Part shown: positions 11,540 through 21,024 of the stretch, one piece after another
Layout: the number at the start of each line of letters is the position of its first letter
How positions within the stretch are numbered: position 1 is the first letter of the stretch
Assembly (NCBI GenBank): GCA_014155875.1
Contig: JACEFZ010024491.1
Location: 1 to 64,000, forward strand
Length of the DNA: 64,000 nt
Source: Cepaea nemoralis
Lineage: Eukaryota > Mollusca > Gastropoda > Stylommatophora > Helicidae
Direction: 5' to 3'
Program-made: the position numbers and the translations under genes
The notes under the pieces: generated by a model
The model's database searches: none
What the model saw: the letters and a program-made list of their open reading frames with translations, nothing else
Told to the model about the DNA's origin: nothing

Positions 11540-12190
11540 GTGTGATCTAGAGACCATCAGTCGTGAAAAAAAGAGTAGGTTAAAGTACCGGAAGACATGC
11601 CGGACTAGCACAATGTAATAGTAACACTAGGTTGAGAGTGCAGAAAATGGGCAGCCGGCCGCACAGAGGTTGAGTTGCAACAACTAATCCAGAGGAAACC
11701 ACTGCAAAACACTGCAATATTTACGAACTCGATGAGCATGCTTAGTAAGGTGGAGAAAGGAATGTTTCGAGTGGAATGGCTATCCTCGCTTGAGAGGTCA
11801 CAGATTGTGAGAATTGTTTGGATATTTTGCCCTGGCCATTCGGGAGTGCGGTGGAATGAACAGGCTGATAGGTTGGCAGAGGGAATACACCTCTTGGTAG
11901 TAGATTACCTATGGACAAGGGAGATGTGATCGTGCGCCTGTGGGACCAGGTGGAATAAGTTGGGGAACAGACTGAGAACCCTTATGTGGAAAGAATGATA
12001 TTGCGGGGTTCAGCAGGGTCCTAAAAGAATCTCAAAACTGAGAGGGAAGACAAGGAGAACTTTCAATCAGATAGCGGTGGGAAAGATTAGTATTATGATT
12101 CCTCGCTGGCTGTTGAACGAGGGTGGAGCGCGTATGGGAATGTCCCGAGTACAGTGCTGTATGTTCTTAGCTCAACTCAAATCAAATTGT
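11540..12190 (+). pseudogene. RNase H-bearing LINE, C-terminal relic
   Basis: Degenerate + strand frames match the C-terminal part of the LINE family also seen at 36.7-39.4 and 62.2-63.2 kb. Visible blocks are QVCDLETISRE near 11560, a linker ending WAAGRTEVELQQL near 11680, the RNase H segment SMLSKVEKGMFRVEWL at about 11735-11785, then FCPGHSGVRWNEQADRLAE, where the terminal RNase H histidine and aspartate motif (GH..V..NE.AD) is intact. KLRGKTRRTFNQIAVG and RWLLNEG follow. The YTDGS strand with the first catalytic aspartate is missing. The 3' end is a short CTCAACTCAAATCAAA tail. Non-functional. Confidence 0.85.
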
Positions 12191-12249
12191 CTGAGAATGG
12201 AGATAAATGCAGTCACTGCGGCGTAACGCTCACTATAAGGCAAACACCA

Positions 12250-12530
12250 TATACATGGCCTGATTGTAACGGACTCACATAGCATGCTGAGATGGGTCAA
12301 GACAGACATATTTTTTCAATTTGGAAGAACAGAAAGAATAATCATATTCTTGAGATAATGGTTCGGCAGGGACATACCAGAGGATCTGGTCGACACTCAG
12401 TACTCAGAGGGAAGGCCAGCGGTTACATAGTCAGTACCATTAGAATTGGGACTCTTCTCTGGCTATTGATGATGAGGGCGGAGTCCGTATGGGAATGTTC
12501 CGAGAGCTATGATGTCGGTTTGTGACTCAA
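12250..12530 (+). pseudogene. RNase H LINE, extreme C-terminal fragment
   Basis: The + strand frame contains RQGHTRGSGRHSVLRGKASG, then IGTLLWLLMM and WECSESYDVGL. This is the same C-terminal order as in the copy at 37977-38201 (VTRGSGRRSTLRGK ... LRWLLRMG ... WECPECCDVGS). It ends at a stop followed by the short repeat CTCAACTCAACTC, the typical tail of this family here. It is 5' truncated and lacks the RNase H core. Confidence 0.8.
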
Positions 12531-13255
12531 CTCAACTCAGGATATGGGTATTCATTCCATACACGTGCCTATTTACATATCCCTCTCTTCCAGTAACATA
12601 ACGGGACCGTACTCTGGCATTTCCAGCCCTTTCCTGGTCTCAGACGTAGTGATTCCTGAAGGCTGATTCACCGTGGTTTGAGGCAGTTTTATTGGAGTGG
12701 TAAGCTTGGCTGATCCAGAAAAATTGTATATTACACAGATGAGGGTGAGAAATCTAAGAACCAAGGCATAATTCACTCAGGTCTTATTAAATAGTGCTGA
12801 ACATTAGTTCTCCTTTGGGACCCATGCGTTTTTGATATGTATTTCTGATTCACGCCGCTCCAGTCTATAGAGCAGTTGGCTGTGTGCTTGTGTATGGTAG
12901 GTTATTAAGTCTGGACTGTGTGCAGTCACATAGATCACGATACATTGGGATTTCTTACCACCCACAGCGGTTCTATGGGACTTGACCTAATTAATTTCGC
13001 TCTAGCATGGACCGTTCACGCCAATCTCCAGTCAGACCGCCCGCTTCTGGAACCAAAGCCTTAGTTATTCCAGGCCCATCTGACCTTCAACTTGATTTGG
13101 GTCAAATCAACCTTAGTAGAAGCGTCCACCGCGATTCGCAATGAGCTTCCACTCACGGTACACTCCAAACCAGTTAATGAGTTATGGCTAGGTCATCTAA
13201 ACCTGTAAGCCTTGACACATGCCTGGCATGGTTTGCAAAAGTGATTACTTCATAC
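12531..13255. other. Unassigned sequence
   Basis: No gene, RNA or repeat could be supported. A 67-codon minus-strand open frame at 12573-12776 resembles nothing I know. Confidence 0.4.
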
Positions 13256-13256
13256 C

Positions 13257-13378
13257 ACTGCTCTCTCACTATGTTTCTCTGTCTCTCTGTCTCTCTCTCT
13301 CTCTGTCTCTCTGTCTCTCTCTGTCTCTCTCCCTCTGTCTCTCTAAATATACAGCGGGATTCGGACCCCCCCCCCCCC
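13257..13378. repeat. CTCTCTGT microsatellite and C-run
   Basis: A TCTC/TGTC simple repeat runs from about 13260 to 13345, followed at about 13366-13378 by a cytosine run. The serine/leucine-rich open frame across it is a repeat artefact. Confidence 0.9.
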
Positions 13379-13379
13379 T

Positions 13380-13983
13380 ACCCCGGTAAAACGTACGGGA
13401 CCACTCACTGTAATACAATGTAAACCTGCAATTACTGTAATACGTGCAATTCTTTCATCACACCCCGTTCATTGCTGTTGCTCCATTGTTTTAGAAATGA
13501 CAAGTCTAATGTTGTTTTTCTCGCTATGTCACACGCCAAATAATTTCTCTACCAGCAACAAGCAACAGTCATGTAAGCGAAAGACAAGATCACTAAAACA
13601 CATTGCCACCATTGAATGTACGTCTGTTGACTTCCAGACTAATTCCTCTGTAATCCATGGTGATCTTGTGTTTTAAAATCTACGATTGAAGCACACCATT
13701 AGAATCATGGTGTAAAGTATTACACATATAAGTATTAACTCACCATATAGGATTACTGCAGTGGATCCAGTTAAAAGCGGGCATATAATTATAAAGCTTG
13801 TTATTTGTATGTGTGCTTGAAAAGTAGTTGTGATATAAGAATGAAGTCAATGAATTTTAAAAAAAAAGACAGAGGGGTTGCACTTCTGACTCGTAGAGTT
13901 CAAAACCAGGTTGTGTTTCTGAAATGTTTCATTTTCTTTATATGAATGCGATTAAATCTCCATCAGCACTCGTGCGCGCGTGT
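13380..13983. other. Unassigned sequence
   Basis: No feature can be supported here beyond short AT-rich stretches and an A-run near 13860. Confidence 0.4.
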
Positions 13984-14036
<53 letters not shown>

Positions 14037-14078
14037 CGCACGCACTCACGCACGCACGCACGCACACACACACACACG
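13984..14078. repeat. CA dinucleotide microsatellite
   Basis: An uninterrupted ACACAC run is followed by imperfect CGCACACACGCACGCA units. The Cys/Val and Thr/His open frames on either strand are artefacts of this repeat. Confidence 0.95.
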
Positions 14079-14089
14079 TCGGAGAGCGA

Positions 14090-14240
14090 GGTAGCAGCAG
14101 CAGCAACCTGTTCATTGTCCCGCACACCTGAATGCCCTTGACAGAAAATCCACGATGTGCTCGCAATCCTGTCCAGTGATGCGAGCCATATCACCTGGAA
14201 CATGGCAGGGCATACTCCGAGAATCAATTACAAACGCATG
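14090..14240 (-). pseudogene. RNase H LINE fragment next to a CA repeat
   Basis: The minus-strand frame reads VIWLASLDRI and then WIFCQGHSGVRDNEQV. This matches the C-terminal part of the RNase H domain in the other copies (VEWLSSL ... WIFCPGHSGVR.NEQAD). Only about 45 codons remain before the sequence dissolves into the CA microsatellite. It is clearly a relic. Confidence 0.75.
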
Positions 14241-14434
14241 TCTAGCTGTTGCTGCCCTCTAACAATGAGAAGGTTGGCATCACAGCCCCAACTTCCATTC
14301 TGACGCTATAAGTTGTAGTTGTAGTATGTGACACATTCTCCGTTCTCAAATAGTGTAGGAAGAAGACTGTCAAAAACTGTCATTTACTGCCAATATAGTA
14401 CCTTGCGGTGTATAGCAGAGGAGGTTTTGAGCCT

Positions 14435-14607
14435 GAGGAATTAAGGCCTGGCTAGTGCAGTCGCCGCGAACTGTGCAGGTTAGAGTTTTCTTTTTGTCCC
14501 CGACAGAAAAAAACAAAAACAAAAACTCTACACCTTACCGAGGATTCGAACCCGGGTCTCTCGGAGGAGAATCCGGCATTCTAGCCACTCAGTCAGCCGC
14601 TTCTCTG
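14435..14607 (-). mobile_element. tRNA-derived SINE head, second family
   Basis: Read on the minus strand, 14607 downwards gives TGACTGAGTGG, a good Pol III A box, and about 40 bases later GGGTTCGAATCC, a near-perfect B box. The acceptor and T stems do not pair properly, so this is not a working tRNA gene. It continues into an A/T-rich GTTTTTGTTTTT segment. A SINE or degenerate tRNA pseudogene is the best reading. No second copy was found in the window. Confidence 0.6.
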
Positions 14608-14709
14608 GAAGAAGAAGACTAATGAATCCGAACAATAAACAGATCTGTGATACAACCCCACTGATATGCCAAAACTACTGGTAAATGTGTAGTATCAGGT
14701 ATGCCACAA

Positions 14710-14948
14710 TTTTTTTAAAGTTGCATATCCTTTATAGGACGTTGCAGTCAACACCAGTATTTTACTGCCGTTGTTGATGTCTTGGCAAGTTTTACGTTCA
14801 CTAGTTTGTCATTGCTTTCTGAACGACCGGCTCTCATACCAGCGCGACAGGTCTGCTGCCAAATCGGTCACAACTGCTGTGTTTAAAATGCGGGTAAGCG
14901 GCATTACAAATCGCGTCTGCAACGCCATCGCCACGGAGACGGCGAGAA
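14710..14948 (-). mobile_element. tRNA-derived SINE copy (family S1), target of a LINE
   Basis: The same family as at 384-640. The minus-strand body contains CAGAAAGCAATGACAAACTA and CTTGCCAAGACATCAACA, with the 3' end AAAGGATATGCAACTTTAAA at 14710-14735. The B-box position is degraded (GCATTTTAAACAC). The 459-bp repeat flanking the downstream LINE starts inside this SINE at 14772, so most of the SINE is duplicated at 19214-19390. Confidence 0.8.
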
Positions 14949-15230
14949 ATGGGGTGGTCAACCTATGAGGTCAAGAAATAGCTACTGTTAACCCCATGTT
15001 TGCTAACTGGCATCTCGCTGCGTCTAGTGAAGTGTAACAGCATGTACAAGAAGCCACCAACATAATTCAACAATTCCTCATCAATATCGAGAGCATTCAG
15101 ATCATATTTAAGCTAGATACAGATGACGGATCATTGTAGCGTACAGTGGTGTGAATGTATCGACAAATTCTAGTATGATAATAGAAGCCGGGGTACAGGG
15201 CACATTTTGTCGCCACGCTAACATATTCGT
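14772..15230 (+). repeat. 459-bp direct repeat, left copy
   Basis: This stretch is identical, with no substitution or gap that I could find, to 19214-19672 (constant offset 4442). It starts TGTTGATGTCTTGGCAAG inside the SINE and ends GCTAACATATTCGT. A LINE lies exactly between the two copies, so the repeat behaves like an exceptionally long target-site duplication. Confidence 0.95.
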
Positions 15231-15247
15231 CAGGTCTTAACTCAACT

Positions 15248-18200
15248 GTCAGGTCTTAGTCAGATATGACTGAGCTACCGTATAACAGTAGACGGTACTA
15301 CCTGGTTTCTGTTAGCGCCGAACGTTGGGCGGCGCTTACCAAACCCGACACCCCACATTGTGCCAACGGCTTCGGGCGGAAGAGCGCAATTGGGAGGGTA
15401 CAAGCCTTACCCTGGTGCGAGGAAATGCAAGCTAAAGACAAAATTGTCATGGCAGGGCAGACCAGGCCCTAAGCCTTGGTTGGCGACTGGTCTAGGATCG
15501 AAGCTCCGACAGGCGGACAGTTAGAGCATTGCTTTGCTGATCCGGCAGCTTCTGCAGCTTGTCTTGTTCCAGATGTAGGGGTGTTACCTTTCCTCTGGAG
15601 TGAACTAGGCAGGCCGAGAGAGGGATCATGCTGCATGGGCAACACATGATCTCTATATTTTAGCCCAGGCTTTGTGCTATGGAGAGGCAATAACTCCATC
15701 CCTGGTCTTAACTGGTCTCGGAATCAAAGCGAGAGGCAACTGTTACGGGTTATAAGTCCTTGTCAGTTGGCGTAGACATGGGGCGCCACGCGTTGCCTCT
15801 GACGGTGGGAGACACCTATAGGTGTCACTGATCAGCTACCGCCCGCCTCAAGCTGGGCAGCCCCCAGCCAATTGGGTGCTGATCCGCCACAGCCTGCCTG
15901 CTTCAATGGGTGCTTGGGGCTAGGACAAAATCTGAATCGCAGGCTGTAAAACCAATGCACCAGGTACAAACAAAAATAAAAATAGAAACCTCAAGCTACG
16001 GCTTGCAACCTGGAACGTGAGAACCATGTGTCCAGGATTTTCCACTGACTTGACCAATATTGACGATGTGAGAAAAACGGCTGTGATTGATGCCGAACTC
16101 AATCGTCTTAACATTGATATTGCTGGCCTGCAGGAGACTCGCCTTGCTGAGGAAGGGTCACTCAGGGAAAACAACTACACCTTTTTCTGGAAGGGTAGAG
16201 GGCAGGCAGAAAAAAGGCAACACGGTGTGGGCTTTGCAGTGAAGAATTCGCTACTGGGAATGATTGAAATTCCAGCAGGAGGAAATGAAAGACTATTATC
16301 CCTGCGCTTGGCAACCTCTTGTGGGTTTGCCACCATTATTACTGCATATGCACCGACACTCGATTCCTCTGATGATGTGAAGGATTTGTTCTATGAGGAG
16401 TTAGACTCCGTGATCAAGGCAGTTCCAAAATCTGACTACATTTATATGCTCGGTGATTTCAATGCTCGTGTGGGCAAGGACTCGAGTTCATGGCCAGTGT
16501 GCCTTGGAAAATACAACATCGGTCGCATGAATGAAAATGGGCAAAGGCTGCTGGAGCATTGCACCAGTAATGACCTATGTATTACAAACTCTTTTTTTAA
16601 AACAAAAGAGATGCATAAGGTCACATGGAAACATCCAAGATCCGGCCATTGGCACCAGCTGGACTTCATCATCACACGGAGACAACATCTGAACCATATA
16701 TCATTGACTCGTAGTTACCACAGTGCTGACTGTGATACAGATCATTCTTTGGTTGTTGTAAGAGTTAGACTGAGACCAAAGAGAATCTACACAGCTAAAC
16801 ACAAATCTAGCCCCAGGATTAATATTATTAACACTCATGATCCTGAAAAGTGCTTTCAGTTTCAACAGCAACTTGAAGACGCTTTCACTGATACACCAGA
16901 AAATTGTACAGTAAATGAAAAGTGGGGTCAAATTAAGGAAACTCTTTATAAAACTGCCGTAGAGGTTTACGGCACTGTGGATCATAAGAGGCAGGACTGG
17001 TTTGCGGCCAACAGCAAGACTCTGCAGCCCTTGATTGATAAGAAGAAGAAAGCTCTCTTAAGAAACAAGGAGAGACCAACGCGTAACACTCTGAGTGAGC
17101 TAAGGCAAGCTAGGAAGGATGTGCAAAAGGCTGCCAGGCAGTGTGCAAATGATTACTGGATCAAGTTATGTGAGTCCATTCAAATCGCAAGTGATAAGGG
17201 AGACATAAGAAGCATGTATGAAGGAATAAAGAAAGCCTGTGGTCCAGTGATCAAAAGAAGTGCACCATTGAAAACCTTGACTGGAGAAGTCATCACTGAT
17301 AAGAAACAGCAGATGGACAGATGGGTAGAGCACTATTTGGAGCTTTACTCAAGTGAGACCAAACTAGCGGATGATGCCCTTAACGCCATAGAGGCTCTAC
17401 CAACTCTTGACCACCTGGACACACTTCCCACCATAACAGAAGTTAAGTGTGCTATAAATGAACTTGCATCTGGCAAGGCTCCAGGTAAGGATGGGATTCC
17501 AATAGAGGTTATCAGGAGTGGGCAAGACACACTCACTATACAAATCCACCAGCTAATAGAGCTATGCTGGCATGAAGGACAAGTCCCACAGGATTTCAAA
17601 GATTCAAGCATCATAACACTGTACAAGAACAAGGGCGATCGGAGCGACTGCAACAACTATAGGGGTATCTCACTTCTGTGTATTGTTGGAAAAGTATTTG
17701 CCAGAATTGTTCTGCGCAGACTTCAAGTCCTAGGAGATCAAGTCTACCCCGAATCACAGTGTGGCTTTCGACAGAACCGGTCTACCACTGATATGATATT
17801 CTCATTGCGACAAATGCAAGAAAAATGCCGTGAACAGAATCAACCACTGTTTATTGCCTTCATCGACCTCACAAAGGCATTTGATTTGGTCAGTCGTGAG
17901 GGTCTGTTCAAGGCACTAAAGAAGATTGGCTGCCCACCAACTCTTCTGTCCATTGTGGAATCGTTCCACACAGGCATGAAGGGTATAATCAAGTTTGATG
18001 GTGCAACTTCTGAAGAATTTGAAATCAAGAGTGGAGTTAAGCAAGGTTGTGTACTAGCTCCCACCCTCTTTGGAATATACTTTTCACTTCTACTGAAATA
18101 TGCATTTCGTGATCAGGATGGTGGTATATACATTCACTCACGCTCAGATGGCGGCCTCTACAATGCTCAGAGATTGAAGGCTAAGACCAAAATTAGGAGG

Positions 18201-19213
18201 GTACTGATCAGAGAGTTGCTTTTTGCAGATGATGCTGCAGTTACGACCCACTCCGAGGAAGAATTGCAATGTCTACTATCTGCATTCTCCAATGCTTGTT
18301 CTGAATTTGGTTTAACAATTAGCAAAAAGAAGACACAGATTATGTCACAAGGTGCACATGGGGTACCATCAATCTTTATTGACGACGCCGAACTAGAGAT
18401 AGTAGACCATTTTACATATCTAGGATCAGTGGTAAATAGCAAATTATCCCTAGATCAGGAAATCAACATCCGGATTGGTAAGGCAGCAACAACAATGAAC
18501 AGGTTAAGAAAAAGAGTCTGGGAGAACAGGAAGCTTACTGCCAAAACAAAAGTCCTTGTCTATCAAGCCTGTGTCCTTAGTACTCTTCTCTATGGCAGTG
18601 AAACCTGGACAACTTACTCACACCAAGAGAACAATTTAAACAGCTTTCATATGCGGTGTCTGCGAAGAATTCTTGGTATTAAGTGGCAAGACAAAATCAC
18701 AAATACTGAAGTATTGGAAAGATCAGGTTGTGTGACAGTTTATTCCATGCTCAGTCTTCGTAGACTTAGATGGATAGGACATCTTAGGAGGATGGATGAT
18801 GGTAGAATACCAAAGGATATCTTTTTTGGTGAATTACAGATGGGTAAGAGATCTCAGGGTCGGCCTCTACTACGATACAAAGATGTGTGTAAGCGGGACA
18901 TGATTGACACAGGCATTGATAATGCACATTGGGAGCAAGTCGCCGCTGAACGTGTTGCATGGAGGGCAAATATCAGAAATGGAATAAAGTCAAAGGAGAA
19001 AATTATTGCAGAAAGGTCACACACCAAGCGTTTGAGACGTAAGATGGTGCATGATGGTGGAAATGACCACGTGTTCACATGCACCCACTGTGAACGGACA
19101 TTTACAGCGCAAATTGGCCTTATCAGTCACACTCGCTACCGCCATAGTTAAAAGTTATTATGCCTTTTTATAGCACAAACTATCGTCTGTCAAGACGGCA
19201 AGGTGCCAATGGA
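15248..19213 (+). mobile_element. Zinc-finger LINE, copy 1, apparently intact
   Basis: The 5' end GTCAGGTCTTAGTCAGATAT is shared with copy 3 at 58038. A 17-base partial repeat of this end (CAGGTCTTAACTCAACT) precedes it at 15231-15247. The 3' end GTCAAGACGGCAAGGTGCCA is shared with copies 2 and 3. The 5' UTR of about 0.75 kb is GC-rich and contains the palindrome GACACCTATAGGTGTC at 15811-15826. One long coding frame follows, then a 3' UTR of about 60 bp. There is no poly-A tail; the end is ATGGA, where copy 3 has ATGATGAATGA. Intact frame plus unmutated flanking repeats suggest a recent insertion. Confidence 0.95.
16017..19151 (+). CDS. LINE polyprotein: APE endonuclease, reverse transcriptase, C-terminal zinc finger
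   Basis: An unbroken frame of about 1,044 codons. Residues 1-260 form an APE-type endonuclease: LQETRLAEEG, then YAPT, MLGDFNARVG and CDTDHSLVVV carry the expected Glu, Asp/Asn and terminal Asp-His residues. A basic linker follows. The RT spans roughly residues 460-800: ASGKAPGKDGIPIEV, NNYRGISLLC, QCGFRQNRSTTDMIFSL, AFIDLTKAFDLVSR (motif A), GVKQGCVLAPTLFG (motif B), LLFADDAAVTTH (FADD catalytic pair). The thumb has YGSETWTTYS. The C-terminus ends in CTHCERTFTAQIGLISH then TRYRH, a C-x2-C-x12-H-x4-H finger. The start is uncertain: this one is GTG, the first ATG is at 16026, but the frame is open from 15936 and upstream codons give LRLATWNV, a core endonuclease strand. Translation probably begins upstream. 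Confidence 0.93.
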   Translation: MRTMCPGFSTDLTNIDDVRKTAVIDAELNRLNIDIAGLQETRLAEEGSLRENNYTFFWKGRGQAEKRQHGVGFAVKNSLLGMIEIPAGGNERLLSLRLATSCGFATIITAYAPTLDSSDDVKDLFYEELDSVIKAVPKSDYIYMLGDFNARVGKDSSSWPVCLGKYNIGRMNENGQRLLEHCTSNDLCITNSFFKTKEMHKVTWKHPRSGHWHQLDFIITRRQHLNHISLTRSYHSADCDTDHSLVVVRVRLRPKRIYTAKHKSSPRINIINTHDPEKCFQFQQQLEDAFTDTPENCTVNEKWGQIKETLYKTAVEVYGTVDHKRQDWFAANSKTLQPLIDKKKKALLRNKERPTRNTLSELRQARKDVQKAARQCANDYWIKLCESIQIASDKGDIRSMYEGIKKACGPVIKRSAPLKTLTGEVITDKKQQMDRWVEHYLELYSSETKLADDALNAIEALPTLDHLDTLPTITEVKCAINELASGKAPGKDGIPIEVIRSGQDTLTIQIHQLIELCWHEGQVPQDFKDSSIITLYKNKGDRSDCNNYRGISLLCIVGKVFARIVLRRLQVLGDQVYPESQCGFRQNRSTTDMIFSLRQMQEKCREQNQPLFIAFIDLTKAFDLVSREGLFKALKKIGCPPTLLSIVESFHTGMKGIIKFDGATSEEFEIKSGVKQGCVLAPTLFGIYFSLLLKYAFRDQDGGIYIHSRSDGGLYNAQRLKAKTKIRRVLIRELLFADDAAVTTHSEEELQCLLSAFSNACSEFGLTISKKKTQIMSQGAHGVPSIFIDDAELEIVDHFTYLGSVVNSKLSLDQEINIRIGKAATTMNRLRKRVWENRKLTAKTKVLVYQACVLSTLLYGSETWTTYSHQENNLNSFHMRCLRRILGIKWQDKITNTEVLERSGCVTVYSMLSLRRLRWIGHLRRMDDGRIPKDIFFGELQMGKRSQGRPLLRYKDVCKRDMIDTGIDNAHWEQVAAERVAWRANIRNGIKSKEKIIAERSHTKRLRRKMVHDGGNDHVFTCTHCERTFTAQIGLISHTRYRHS

Positions 19214-19672
19214 TGTTGATGTCTTGGCAAGTTTTACGTTCACTAGTTTGTCATTGCTTTCTGAACGACCGGCTCTCATACCAGCGCGACAGGTCTGCTG
19301 CCAAATCGGTCACAACTGCTGTGTTTAAAATGCGGGTAAGCGGCATTACAAATCGCGTCTGCAACGCCATCGCCACGGAGACGGCGAGAAATGGGGTGGT
19401 CAACCTATGAGGTCAAGAAATAGCTACTGTTAACCCCATGTTTGCTAACTGGCATCTCGCTGCGTCTAGTGAAGTGTAACAGCATGTACAAGAAGCCACC
19501 AACATAATTCAACAATTCCTCATCAATATCGAGAGCATTCAGATCATATTTAAGCTAGATACAGATGACGGATCATTGTAGCGTACAGTGGTGTGAATGT
19601 ATCGACAAATTCTAGTATGATAATAGAAGCCGGGGTACAGGGCACATTTTGTCGCCACGCTAACATATTCGT
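19214..19672 (+). repeat. 459-bp direct repeat, right copy
   Basis: Identical to 14772-15230. It begins immediately after the LINE 3' end at 19213 and runs into single-copy sequence at 19673. It therefore marks the right side of the insertion rather than an independent SINE copy. Confidence 0.95.
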
Positions 19673-20302
19673 ATCCCGTTTCTAGCTAAACGTGTAGCAT
19701 GTGTCAAGGGAAACCTAGCACCTTCATCGGTTGCTGATATTTTAATGCTGGTCTGGGACCCTCTTAATATCTTCTTTAGACAGCGGTCTATGTCTTGCCC
19801 CGTTCTGCCGACAACATGGCGCCTGCTTCCATGGCTTGACTGCAACATTTTTACTTTGAGTGACATTTACTTCCGTGCTGATTCTTAGCGGTCAGATATA
19901 TCTTCTTCGTCGTAGGGTCTACCCCCATGACACAAAGTCCTTACTTGAGTGCTTTTACATCTGTCCGTGGTTGTTTGTAGCGTGAACTGCATGTTCATAA
20001 AAATGGCGGTCGGTTAGTCTCTGAACTAACTTGGTTGTCTTATTCAGTAATGTGTGGCTGCTGGTTTTCTAGTGACTGCTGCTTCCATCGACGATAAACT
20101 GTATTTTCGTGACGGACTTTTGTGTTGGCATTCTGGCAACGAGATTATGCATAGTATATCAGTGCGGGCTGTTGGTTTATCGAGACTCCTGTCTGTTCCA
20201 CTTTAAACTTGGGGCAATGTGGTGCATTTTGTGTGATATTTCTCTGGCACAGGAACGGAGCATAATGGGGCGATCCTTTGTAGTGAAGCTGGAACCGCGA
20301 TT
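19673..20302. other. Unassigned sequence
   Basis: No known gene is seen. A 68-codon minus-strand frame at 19660-19866 crosses the repeat boundary and is not recognisable. The 3' part (20220-20300) may be the end of an old retroelement, because it runs into the ACTA repeat that follows. Confidence 0.4.
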
Positions 20303-20303
20303 G

Positions 20304-20367
<64 letters not shown>
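20303..20367. repeat. ACTA tetranucleotide array
   Basis: About 16 perfect ACTA/TAAC units. Short tandem tails of this kind end RTE-type LINEs, and the LINE at 5.9-9.2 kb ends in the same motif, so this may be an expanded LINE tail. Confidence 0.9.
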
Positions 20368-20779
20368 CGATATTGTATCAAACATTTCTGAGCTTAAAAA
20401 ATAACGTCTTTCGTTAAAGTATTTGATGTTTGCACGCATTGAAAAAAGTAAAACAAATAAAGGACCATTTCCATGCAAGGAGAAGTATTGGATGTATAGT
20501 GCTAGCCACATATTGTTATAGACAATTCGACATTAAATTGGTGATTTCCTTATCATTTCGCTGCCTTTGCTTCACACATGATGTCTTGGTACCCATTTCC
20601 GGGGGGAAAGGGGGGGGGGGGGGTCAAATTTAAAAACACAAATCCCATCTCTACGGGAAATCAAAAGCCTGACAACTAGGCCGTCAGACAAGCATGTTAG
20701 TCACTCAACTACTGCAGCTTACTTTTATGAATTTAGTCATCAACATCAACTTCCACTTTTGTCGTCAGGCGTCGTGGGG
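20368..20779. other. Unassigned sequence with a G-run
   Basis: A guanine run of about 20 bases (interrupted by AAA) lies at roughly 20600-20622. Nothing coding is supported. Confidence 0.45.
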
Positions 20780-21020
20780 AGGAATTATTGTCGCTCCAGC
20801 GCCAGATGGGTGGCACTGGACAGTGTCATTCCGTGTGATTGTACAATGTTTTTGATGTCAATCCATCTTCTTCTTGTGCACCCTCTTGCTCTCGTAGCAG
20901 ATGGTATTTGATGTACATCACGTGCTGGTTGTTGAAGGTGTTGCATTCTAACGAGGTGACCAACCCATTTGATCTTCTGTTTTTCAATATATATGGCACA
21001 AGGTGTTGATCCCACTGTTT
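20780..21020 (-). pseudogene. LINE C-terminal fragment
   Basis: The minus-strand frame reads KQKIKWVGHLVRMQ, then GCTRRRWIDIKNIVQSHGMT and ATHLALERQ. This order (W.GH..R....., RGR.R.RW.D.I, A..LA.DR) is the conserved C-terminal block after the RT thumb in RTE-like and related LINEs. About 76 codons remain with no RT, so it is a 5'-truncated relic. Confidence 0.75.
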
Positions 21021-21024
21021 TTCT

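Noticed and set aside
14532..14607. A functional tRNA gene
   Set aside because: A and B boxes are good, but the acceptor and T stems do not pair. A SINE head or tRNA pseudogene is more likely.
15266..15472. A 68-codon frame in the LINE 5' region, also present in copy 3
   Set aside because: Differences between the two copies are mostly amino-acid-changing, so there is no sign of selection on a protein; more likely 5' UTR.
16442..19084. Minus-strand frames opposite the intact LINE frame
   Set aside because: They recur opposite the same RT segments in copies 2 and 3, and are explained as shadows of the LINE coding strand.
14172..19410. Two independent SINE copies flanking the LINE
   Set aside because: The second copy starts mid-SINE exactly at the LINE 3' end and matches the first without a difference, so it is the right half of a direct repeat and not a separate SINE insertion.
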